The notes under the pieces were generated by a model, which saw only the letters and a list, made by a program, of their open reading frames with translations, was not told the origin of the DNA and searched no databases. Positions 1-6,830 of a stretch of 13,398 bases of DNA are shown here, one piece after another (the stretch's first letter is position 1; each line of letters begins with the position of its first letter). The DNA is taken from assembly GCA_964430365.1 (NCBI GenBank), contig CAYSEU010000019.1:1-13398 (forward strand), given 5' to 3'. Source of the stretch: JAVEVH01 sp964430365 (lineage in GTDB: Bacteria > Patescibacteriota > Dojkabacteria > SC72). A program made the translations under genes and the position numbers.

Positions 1-367
1 TATAGATAAAGAGTCTGTTACTATAGTAAGAAGGGATATAAATGAGAAAAGAGAGATTAAGGTAGATAATATAGTAGGGGAGATAGAGAGGCTATTAATA
101 GATATACAAGAATCGTTACTAAGAAGATCTATGGAGATATTAAAGAAGGGTACACATACTGTAGAGTCGTATGATGAGTTTAAAAAGATATTATTAGCAG
201 AGAAAGGTTTTATTAAGTCCTACTGGTGTGGTAGTAAAGAGTGTGAAGATGGTATTAAATATGATACTAAGGCTACCACTAGATGCCTTTCTAAGGAGGG
301 TAGTGGTAAGTGTATATATTGTGGTAAAGAGAGTACAAAGGAGTGGGTATTTGCTATTCCATATTAG
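1..367 (+). CDS. proS: Prolyl-tRNA synthetase, archaeal/eukaryotic type, C-terminal fragment (5' part outside window)
   Basis: The reading frame is open from base 2 through the TAG at 365-367 with no stop, so the ATG at 131 is an internal methionine and the gene begins left of the window. The visible 121 residues match the C-terminal zinc-binding domain of class II prolyl-tRNA synthetases of the archaeal-like type. There is a helical stretch (VGEIERLLIDIQESL), then THTVESYDEF, then WCG-x3-C (visible residues 76 and 81) and CIYC (104 and 107), which form the four-cysteine zinc site. The protein ends in a C-terminal tyrosine (FAIPY), a known hallmark of this subfamily. The enzyme charges tRNA-Pro with proline in the cytoplasm. 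The catalytic and anticodon-binding domains cannot be judged here. The fragment is convergent with uvrA across a 198-bp gap. I am confident of the family because the tail is so characteristic. Confidence 0.9.
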   Translation, partial: IDKESVTIVRRDINEKREIKVDNIVGEIERLLIDIQESLLRRSMEILKKGTHTVESYDEFKKILLAEKGFIKSYWCGSKECEDGIKYDTKATTRCLSKEGSGKCIYCGKESTKEWVFAIPY

Positions 368-565
368 TGAAACGTGAAGAAATTCCAAGTCTTACACAGT
401 CTGTATTCTGTTCCAATGGCATGAACATCAATGTCAATATTTTTGAACATACCCTTACCAATTATTATATTTAGAGGGTACTTTTAGGTGGTGTATTATT
501 TTACACTCATGCACTTTCTAAAAACATAGAGGTGGCTATTAGATATCGTTTACGGAATTTTCACT
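368..565. other. Intergenic gap between convergent proS and uvrA
   Basis: This is the longest non-coding stretch in the window (198 bp). It contains a short inverted repeat (GTGTA 491-495 and TACAC 502-506, 6-nt loop) without a T-run on either side, so it is not a convincing terminator. It also has a minus-strand frame open from 483 to a TAA at 364-366, with an ATG at 448-450 giving 28 residues (M-F-K-N-I-D... ending F-F-T-F-H). The stop of that frame overlaps the proS stop. I do not recognise the peptide. The codon choice (GCC, GGA, TGG, CAT) looks different from the flanking genes, so it may be a small gene, a gene remnant or chance. Confidence 0.4.
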
Positions 566-3424
566 CTAGAAACCATTTCTTCTCAACCATTCTCCAGTGT
601 AACTTTTAGTAGAATTTTTTACATTATCAAGTGTACCTTGGACTACAATCTCTCCTCCTTTGTCTCCACCCTCTGGTCCAAGGTCTATAATCCAGTCAGA
701 GAATTTTATAATGTCTAAGTTATGCTCAATGACGAGTACAGTGTTACCCTTGGAAACTAACTTTTTTAATAAGTGCAGAAGCTTGTCAGTATCGTAGAAG
801 TGAAGACCTGTAGTGGGCTCGTCTAATATGTATATTGTATGACCTCTAGTCTGTTTGGATAGCTCTTTAGCTAACTTAATTCTTTGGGATTCTCCCCCAG
901 AGAGAGTTAGAGCTGATTGACCTAGTTTAATATATCCTAGACCAACGTCTTGTAGTATGGAAAGCTTGTTTTTTAATGATGGAATATCTTTAAACATATT
1001 AAGGGCTTGGTCTACAGTCATATCTAATACTTCTGCTATATTTTTACCCTTATAGTCGATACTTAATGCCTCCTCATTGTATCTTTTACCATTACATTCA
1101 TCACATGTAATATACATATCTGGAAGAAATTGCATCTCCACTTTAATCTCTCCATCGCCCTTACACTTCTCACACCTACCACCTTTTACATTAAAACTAA
1201 ATCTTCCACTCTTGTATCCTCTTGCTCTAGCTTCCTGTGTTTGAGAAAACAAATCTCTAATGTATGTAAATATTCCTGTATATGTAGCTGGGTTAGATCT
1301 AGGTGTTCTTCCTATTGGTTTTTGATCTATACCAATTACTTTATCAATATTTTCTAATCCAGTTATATCTTCATATTTACCCTCTATTTGCTTACCATTC
1401 ATTTTCCTATTCATTAATACAGGATAGAGTGTATCGTTTATTAATGAGGATTTACCACTTCCTGATACTCCTGTTATACATGTGAATGTATTAAGAGGTA
1501 TATCGAGGTTAATATTTTTTAAATTGTTTGTAGTAATACCCTTTAGAGAGATATATTTAGGGCTTATATTTAACTCTAGGCCCTTATTTATATCTTCTCC
1601 AATCTTTAATCTCTTAGAAAGGTACTTACCGGTTAAGGAGTCAGACTTTTTAATATCATCTATCCTACCCTGTGCTACAACTTCACCACCATGTTCTCCT
1701 GCTTTAGGACCTATATCTATTATCCAATCAGCTCTTTCCATCGTTTCTTGGTCATGTTCTACTATTACAACACTGTTACCTGTATCTCTAAGTGACTCTA
1801 TTGAGGTTAGTAACTTATCAATATCCTTAGGATGTAGTCCAATAGAGGGTTCATCTAGCACATACAGTACTCCTGTTAACCCTGTTCCTATCTGTGATGC
1901 TAATCTAATTCTTTGTGATTCACCTCCAGAGAGTGTATTTGCTTTCCTAGAGAGAGTTATGTAATTAAGTCCTACATTAATTAAGAATTGTAATCTACTA
2001 CTAACTTCTTTAAGTATGGGTTGTGCTATCTGTTTCTTATTTCCATCTAGTGGTAGTGTCTCTATATATTTCTTAAGAGTATCTATAGGGAGGTTGCTCA
2101 TCTCAATGATATTGTACTTACCTATGGTTACAGCTAGTGAGTATGGTTTTAATCTATCTCCATTACAGCTATCACATACTCTTTCTGCCATATATTTCTC
2201 GATATCAGCTTTCCTATATTCAGAATCTGTTTCTTTATACAATCTTTCTAATTCATTAGTGACTCCTTCGTACTGTACATCATATACTCTTTCTTTACCA
2301 AATCTATTAGTATATTGAATTCTATATGACTGTTTAGAATTACTACCAAAAAGAATTAGGTCTAATATCTCTTTAGGATACTTTCCTAAGGGAGTTTGTA
2401 AATCAAAGTTATGTTCCTTAGCTACACTTTCTAATATTCTCCTTGTCCAGGAGTCTTTAGTAGTCCTATTACCCCAAGGAAATATCCCACCTTCTGATAT
2501 TGTTAGGTTTGGGTTATATACCTTAGTTATATCTATCTCATTTATGATACCCAGGCCAGAGCACTTAGGGCATGCTCCTTCTGGTGCATTGAACGAGAAA
2601 GAGGCTGGGGTAATTTTAGGGTATGAGATTTGGCATTTAAAACATGTGTTTTTCTCAGAAAAGAAATATTCCTTTCTTCCTATTAATACCTTTATCTCAC
2701 CATCTGAAAGAGATGTAGCTAGTTCTAATGAATCTATTAATCTCTTCTTAAAAGACTCTTTATCATCTTGTAGCATTTTGTAAGTTAGTCTATCTACTAT
2801 TAAATCTATTGTATGTTTAATATTGGAATCTAGATTTAAATCCTCTATATCATCTAAATGGTATATATCACCATCTATTATCACTCTTGAAAAGCCCTTA
2901 CTATGTAATTTTGAGAGTAGGGCAGTATATTCCCCTTTCCTACTTTTTACTAAGGGAGAGAGTAATTGAATATTCTCTTTATCTTTTTTTATTAGGTTTA
3001 ATATCCTCTGTGATATCTGTTGAATACTCTGAGATGATATTTCACTACCACATGTAGGACAGTGGGGTTGTCCTATGTGTCCATACAGTAATCTTAAATA
3101 TCCATATATCTCTGTAATTGTACCTACAGTAGATCTAGGGTTACTACTTGTAGTCTTTTGGTCTATTGATATCGCGGGGGAAAGACCAGTAATGGAATCT
3201 ACATCAGGTTTATGCATTAGTCCTAGAAACTGTCTAGCGTATGAAGAGAGAGACTCTACATACCTTCTCTGTCCTTCTGCATAGAGTGTATCGAATGCTA
3301 GTGAGGATTTACCACTTCCAGATACACCTGTTAGTACAACTAACTTGTTTTTAGGTATATCTAAAGAAATGTCTTTAAGATTATGCTCTTTAGCTCCCTT
3401 TATTTCTATATATTCCTTGTTCAT
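566..3424 (-). CDS. uvrA: Excinuclease ABC subunit A (UvrA)
   Basis: This is the damage-recognition ATPase of nucleotide excision repair, which loads UvrB onto lesions as a dimer. The protein has 952 residues, close to the usual length of about 940-960. Two ABC ATPase modules are intact. Walker A GVSGSGKSS lies at about 33-41 and again at about 652-660, signatures LSGGESQ at about 498-504 and again near 857, and Walker B LDEPSIGLH at about 523-531 and LDEPTTGLH in the second module. Zinc-site cysteines are present: C122/C125, C261-x2-C264 with C285-x2-C288, C417/C420, and C751-x2-C754 with C774-x2-C777 in the C-terminal zinc finger. The ATG at 3424 is supported by the opening MNKEYIEIKGAKEHNLK, typical of UvrA, and by an extended -10 box 10 bases upstream. 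The gene ends with TAG. Nothing is missing, and uvrB and uvrC are not in the window. Confidence 0.98.
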   Translation of the reverse strand: MNKEYIEIKGAKEHNLKDISLDIPKNKLVVLTGVSGSGKSSLAFDTLYAEGQRRYVESLSSYARQFLGLMHKPDVDSITGLSPAISIDQKTTSSNPRSTVGTITEIYGYLRLLYGHIGQPHCPTCGSEISSQSIQQISQRILNLIKKDKENIQLLSPLVKSRKGEYTALLSKLHSKGFSRVIIDGDIYHLDDIEDLNLDSNIKHTIDLIVDRLTYKMLQDDKESFKKRLIDSLELATSLSDGEIKVLIGRKEYFFSEKNTCFKCQISYPKITPASFSFNAPEGACPKCSGLGIINEIDITKVYNPNLTISEGGIFPWGNRTTKDSWTRRILESVAKEHNFDLQTPLGKYPKEILDLILFGSNSKQSYRIQYTNRFGKERVYDVQYEGVTNELERLYKETDSEYRKADIEKYMAERVCDSCNGDRLKPYSLAVTIGKYNIIEMSNLPIDTLKKYIETLPLDGNKKQIAQPILKEVSSRLQFLINVGLNYITLSRKANTLSGGESQRIRLASQIGTGLTGVLYVLDEPSIGLHPKDIDKLLTSIESLRDTGNSVVIVEHDQETMERADWIIDIGPKAGEHGGEVVAQGRIDDIKKSDSLTGKYLSKRLKIGEDINKGLELNISPKYISLKGITTNNLKNINLDIPLNTFTCITGVSGSGKSSLINDTLYPVLMNRKMNGKQIEGKYEDITGLENIDKVIGIDQKPIGRTPRSNPATYTGIFTYIRDLFSQTQEARARGYKSGRFSFNVKGGRCEKCKGDGEIKVEMQFLPDMYITCDECNGKRYNEEALSIDYKGKNIAEVLDMTVDQALNMFKDIPSLKNKLSILQDVGLGYIKLGQSALTLSGGESQRIKLAKELSKQTRGHTIYILDEPTTGLHFYDTDKLLHLLKKLVSKGNTVLVIEHNLDIIKFSDWIIDLGPEGGDKGGEIVVQGTLDNVKNSTKSYTGEWLRRNGF

Positions 3425-3434
3425 GACAACTTAC

Positions 3435-3443
3435 ATTATATCA
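3435..3443 (-). promoter_or_regulatory. Extended -10 promoter element of uvrA
   Basis: The minus strand reads TGATATAAT, a perfect extended -10 box. Ten bases separate it from the uvrA ATG at 3424. Transcription would therefore start around 3427-3428, leaving a 5' leader of only about 3-4 nt with no room for a Shine-Dalgarno sequence. I see no good -35 hexamer, which fits an extended -10 promoter. Confidence 0.65.
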
Positions 3444-3484
3444 TGATTTTCTTAATCTATTACCTTAAATTAGAGGTATGGAGA

Positions 3485-3493
3485 TGGTATAAT
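3485..3493 (+). promoter_or_regulatory. Extended -10 promoter element of tRNA-Arg
   Basis: TGGTATAAT is a perfect extended -10 box lying 10 bases before the first tRNA base at 3504. A weak -35-like TTAAAT is 17 bp upstream at 3465-3470. Initiation at about 3500-3501 would leave a 3-4-nt 5' leader for RNase P. The box is identical to that of the mreB promoter. Confidence 0.65.
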
Positions 3494-3503
3494 GGTGGGG
3501 ATT

Positions 3504-3577
3504 GCACCCGTAGCTCAATAGGATAGAGCAACGCACTCCTAACGCGTAGGTTACTGGTTCGATTCCGGTCGGGTGCA
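3504..3577 (+). tRNA. tRNA-Arg (anticodon CCT)
   Basis: The 74-nt sequence folds into a full cloverleaf. The acceptor stem GCACCCG/CGGGTGC is perfect. The D-arm is GCTC/GAGC with GG and an A20-like base in the loop. The anticodon arm is ACGCA/CGCGT around loop CTCCTAA, the variable region is 5 nt, and the T-arm ACTGG/CCGGT surrounds TTCGATT. Anticodon CCT reads the arginine codon AGG. The D-loop A and discriminator A are known arginine identity elements. The base pair closing the anticodon loop (31-39) is an A-C mismatch. CCA is not encoded (the gene is followed by TAC), so it must be added by a CCA-adding enzyme. Confidence 0.95.
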
Positions 3578-3607
3578 TACCGTTAATATTTCTAACTATA
3601 TACATAT

Positions 3608-5218
3608 ATGAATATGACAGTAGATGAACTTAAACCACCAGACAGAAAAGATGGGTATCCCTCTCAAACACCTCTATGGCTAAGAAGAGTATTAGAGATA
3701 TTACCAGGTAGTTTAATATGGTTCTTTGTTCTATCTCCCCTAATCTTTGCAATATTTGGTTGGGAAGAGGTGTTCGTATTCTATATCTCATATCTTATAA
3801 TTTACTGGGTGTATAGAGGAATTAAGTTTGTAGTAGGTATAGCTATTGGAGTAAAAAGAATGGAAAGGGATCTTAAGACAGACTTTCTTAAGTTAATCAA
3901 AGAAACTAATCAGAAGAGATTTGATGAACTTAAATATATATATCTATGTCCTGTATATAAAGAAGGGTTGGAGATTTTAGATCCATCTTTTGATGCATGG
4001 AGTAAGAGCGACGTAGGTGGCAAAAAGATACATGTAGTTGTTGCTATGGAAGAGAGGACAGCTAAGGATGTTCAGATTCCTAATTTTGAAATCTTAAAGA
4101 AAAAGTATGGTCACCTATTTGCTAGTATGGAGTATTTTGTACATCCTGCAGGTATAGAGGGAGAGGCTGCAGGTGTTAAGGGTGCTAATATTAATTGGGC
4201 TATGAGAAAGTATGTAAAGAGGTTAGAGGAAGAGGGTAAGGATATTCATAACTATATGCTTATTACATGTGATTGTGATTTAAGACCTAACCCTAAATAT
4301 CTATCGGGTATTACTTATAAATATCTAACTGTAGATGATCCAGATCATAGATACTATACAAGTGCTGTATATACGCTGAATAATAATATATGGAGAGTAC
4401 CAATATTAATAAGGGTTCAATCTACTATGTTAACTTTAGTTACAATACATAACTGGACAACTGAAAAGTATGAGACTATTCCATTTTCAAGTAGTGTATT
4501 TAGTTCTAAGGCAACATTCTCTTCCTATGTGATTAATCTAAAGACCTTAAAAGAAGTACATTACTGGGATCCTCAGTTAGGTATAGATGATACAACATTC
4601 TTTTGGAATGCAGTAGTAAGGTATAAGGGGAACTTTAGAGGAGAAGAGGTATACTTGCCTAGTAATAGTGATGCCGTAGAGAATGAAACTATGCTTAAAT
4701 CATATCAATCATTTTATAAACAACAGCATAGATGGGGATGGGGTATTATCATATTCCCAACAACATTAGCAGCATTAATATATGAGAAGAATATGTCTAT
4801 TACTTGGAAATTACATATGGTATTTGCCATTATTAAAAATTACATTCTATTTTTTACAGTAGTCTATCTTATGACTATCGGATTAGATTTATTGGGTGTA
4901 TTTAGTAATGACTATGCTTATAGCTCTGCAGCTTACAACTTGCCTACCGCAATGAGTTTCCTTTTAAGTTTACTAATTATATGTAATCTATTCCTAATCT
5001 ACTTTAGAAGAAAGTTAATCCCTATACCAAAGGAGTGGCCTCTATGGAGAAATATATTAGACTTTGGAGAGGTAGCATTAATAGCGGTACAGATGCTTAC
5101 GTTTGGTTTTATACCTTACCTTCAAGCACATACTGAAATGATGTTTGGTAGAGGTTTTAAAAAGAATTTCTATGCTACAGAGAAGGTAAAGATGAAAAAG
5201 AGTAGGTTATCTAAATAG
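3608..5218 (+). CDS. Membrane family-2 glycosyltransferase with QxxRW motif
   Basis: This 536-residue integral membrane protein has a cytosolic GT-A fold. Hydrophobic segments lie at about 31-51 and 54-82, the catalytic domain at about 105-390, and at least three more membrane segments at about 405-433, 450-467 and 487-505. Catalytic features include KGANINWA (K191), the metal/nucleotide-binding D-x-D at D222-C-D224, an acidic pair in GIDD (327-328) as candidate base, and Q372-x-x-R375-W376. QxxRW is typical of processive polymerases such as cellulose and hyaluronan synthases, so a role in making or exporting a surface polysaccharide is likely. Donor and acceptor are unknown. The start is uncertain: ATG at 3608 and ATG at 3614 are in frame, neither has a Shine-Dalgarno, and an AT-rich -10-like sequence at 3597-3604 sits so close that the second ATG may be the true start. 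The gene follows the tRNA by 30 bp. Its last 12 bp overlap the end of the opposite gene. Confidence 0.85.
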   Translation: MNMTVDELKPPDRKDGYPSQTPLWLRRVLEILPGSLIWFFVLSPLIFAIFGWEEVFVFYISYLIIYWVYRGIKFVVGIAIGVKRMERDLKTDFLKLIKETNQKRFDELKYIYLCPVYKEGLEILDPSFDAWSKSDVGGKKIHVVVAMEERTAKDVQIPNFEILKKKYGHLFASMEYFVHPAGIEGEAAGVKGANINWAMRKYVKRLEEEGKDIHNYMLITCDCDLRPNPKYLSGITYKYLTVDDPDHRYYTSAVYTLNNNIWRVPILIRVQSTMLTLVTIHNWTTEKYETIPFSSSVFSSKATFSSYVINLKTLKEVHYWDPQLGIDDTTFFWNAVVRYKGNFRGEEVYLPSNSDAVENETMLKSYQSFYKQQHRWGWGIIIFPTTLAALIYEKNMSITWKLHMVFAIIKNYILFFTVVYLMTIGLDLLGVFSNDYAYSSAAYNLPTAMSFLLSLLIICNLFLIYFRRKLIPIPKEWPLWRNILDFGEVALIAVQMLTFGFIPYLQAHTEMMFGRGFKKNFYATEKVKMKKSRLSK

Positions 5219-6778
5219 GTAGGAATCTATATAGATGTTATCAAAGGTATCCTTACTTTGAGAGTAGAAGGTATATACCTTATCACTAGATATTGTTATT
5301 ACAAAATATTTAAGAGTATCTAAATCCTTAAGTATCTTTACTTGGTTGTCCCCATCCTTATCTGCAATATACAGTGTATTATCTCTCTCATACCATATAT
5401 ATGTTGAATTAGATATCCAATTTACATTTGTACTATTACTATCGAGGCCTTTAATATTTTTAGAACCTAACTCTTGTGTATGATCTCCATCCTCTTTATT
5501 AAATGTAAATACATTATATCCCTGTGTATCTTTAAATATTAATTTGTAATTATCTGGAGAGAATTGTACAAACTGTGAAGGGTAGGGGGATATGAGATAG
5601 TATTTTTGATTATCCATGCTATACCAATATGCAGATGTTTCAGTCCTAATATATATACCTTTAGCCCCTTGGTGTATTCTAACACTTTGTAATCTACCTA
5701 CACTCTTAGTACTTTGTGGAGAGTTAGTAAATGGAGCGTACATACCTTCTTTGCTACCATCTTTATACTGCTCTATATACCCTTTATCTTTTTGGAAATA
5801 CAAATCATCTACTAATACCTTACTATTTGAGCCATCCATTTGTTGTTGAATTAAGAGGTATGAGTATACATCATCATTCTCATTCTCTGTGTTCTCATCC
5901 ACCTTATAGAAGTAACCCTGTTCATCTGTACTCCATATATATGTTTTTCCTTCTTCCTTTTTAATTAAGAGATATTTAGTTTGTTTAGAGATATCATATG
6001 AGATTAAGTCTGTATTAGAATCAAACATTAGGTAGTGATTATTTAAAGACCAACTCATTTTATATGAAGAGAGAGCAGAGATGTTTAACTCCTTCATACT
6101 GGCTAAATTACTACTTTGAGTAGAATCTAGTAGGTAGCTTTTTGTAGATGTAGTATCTGTAATATGTAGGACAGCCAATAGTCCATTAGGCGAAAGCTCT
6201 AATCCTACCTTACTCTCTTTGGCTAAATCTAGTGTAAGTACAATTTTGGGATTAGAACCTAGATCCCAGAATGTTGTATTAATATCAAATCTATATAGCT
6301 CATATCTGTATAGTAGACTTGTAGTAAGAGGTTGTTTTGTTAAAAAATATATATAGTTTTGGGTTTCATCTATCCAACTATTAACATATATCTTTTCAGA
6401 AAGAGAGAATATATTAGATTTTAAAATCTCCTCCTTTATCAACCAAGGATGTACAGGGGTAGATTTCTCTTCCTTAATTTCAATACTCTTTTCCCATTGT
6501 ATATATCCACTTCTGTAAGCAGATATATTGTATGTACCTACAGGTAGGCTAACACTCTTAGGAGTTCTACCCTCCTGCTTTCCCTCAATATATATGTTTG
6601 CAAGAGAAGGGTCTGATTGTACTGTTAGTACACCTGTTTTGATAAAGATTTCCCCTTGTGGGTCTAATCTCCATCCATTTGCATAGAAATATATGGCTAC
6701 TGCACCTGTATATACGAATATAGAGGCAAGTATAGAGATAAATGTAAACAATCTTTTGTTGTACCCTGTGCTTTTCAT
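5207..6778 (-). CDS. PEGA-domain membrane-anchored protein with beta-propeller-like region
   Basis: The protein has 523 residues. A short basic N-terminus (K8, R9) precedes one membrane helix at about 11-33, predicting a cytoplasmic N-terminus and a large extracytoplasmic part. Residues about 49-105 are a PEGA domain, seen in TGVLTVQSDPSLANIYIEGK and the GRTP, LPVGTYNI and GYIQWEK segments. This small beta-sandwich is associated with surface-layer and envelope proteins. The remaining ~400 residues contain repeated short strands with W/Y and D/N/S-rich turns (for example SPNGLLAVLHI, FSPDNYKLIFKD), which suggests a TolB/WD-like beta-propeller, but blade boundaries cannot be fixed by eye. Function is unknown; an envelope or binding role is inferred. 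Its promoter diverges from mreB within a 52-bp gap, and its stop overlaps the glycosyltransferase by 12 bp. Confidence 0.8.
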   Translation of the reverse strand: MKSTGYNKRLFTFISILASIFVYTGAVAIYFYANGWRLDPQGEIFIKTGVLTVQSDPSLANIYIEGKQEGRTPKSVSLPVGTYNISAYRSGYIQWEKSIEIKEEKSTPVHPWLIKEEILKSNIFSLSEKIYVNSWIDETQNYIYFLTKQPLTTSLLYRYELYRFDINTTFWDLGSNPKIVLTLDLAKESKVGLELSPNGLLAVLHITDTTSTKSYLLDSTQSSNLASMKELNISALSSYKMSWSLNNHYLMFDSNTDLISYDISKQTKYLLIKKEEGKTYIWSTDEQGYFYKVDENTENENDDVYSYLLIQQQMDGSNSKVLVDDLYFQKDKGYIEQYKDGSKEGMYAPFTNSPQSTKSVGRLQSVRIHQGAKGIYIRTETSAYWYSMDNQKYYLISPYPSQFVQFSPDNYKLIFKDTQGYNVFTFNKEDGDHTQELGSKNIKGLDSNSTNVNWISNSTYIWYERDNTLYIADKDGDNQVKILKDLDTLKYFVITISSDKVYTFYSQSKDTFDNIYIDSYLFR

Positions 6779-6786
6779 TTCCGTCT

Positions 6787-6795
6787 AGTATATCA
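6787..6795 (-). promoter_or_regulatory. Extended -10 promoter element of the PEGA gene
   Basis: The minus strand reads TGATATACT, one mismatch from the extended -10 consensus, with 8 bases to the ATG at 6778. The predicted leader is about 2-3 nt, so the mRNA would be nearly leaderless. The element lies in a 52-bp divergent region shared with the mreB promoter. Confidence 0.55.
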
Positions 6796-6815
6796 TATCC
6801 CAATCACCATATAAT

Positions 6816-6824
6816 TGGTATAAT
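6816..6824 (+). promoter_or_regulatory. Extended -10 promoter element of mreB, leaderless
   Basis: TGGTATAAT is followed by exactly six bases (CTGGTC) and then the mreB ATG at 6831. With usual bacterial spacing the first transcribed base would be the A of the start codon, so the mreB-DUF1704 transcript is predicted to be leaderless. This also supports 6831 as the correct start. Confidence 0.65.
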
Positions 6825-6830
6825 CTGGTC

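Noticed and set aside
131..367. A separate 78-residue zinc-ribbon-like gene starting at the ATG at 131
   Set aside because: The same frame is open back to the left edge, and the whole visible stretch matches the tail of prolyl-tRNA synthetase, so this ATG is internal.
489..508. Rho-independent terminator between proS and uvrA
   Set aside because: The only hairpin is 5 bp, AT-rich and not followed by a T-run on either strand.
1482..1964. Plus-strand open frame of 160 codons inside uvrA
   Set aside because: It is antisense to conserved UvrA motifs and has a hydrophobic/serine-rich composition typical of a complement shadow.
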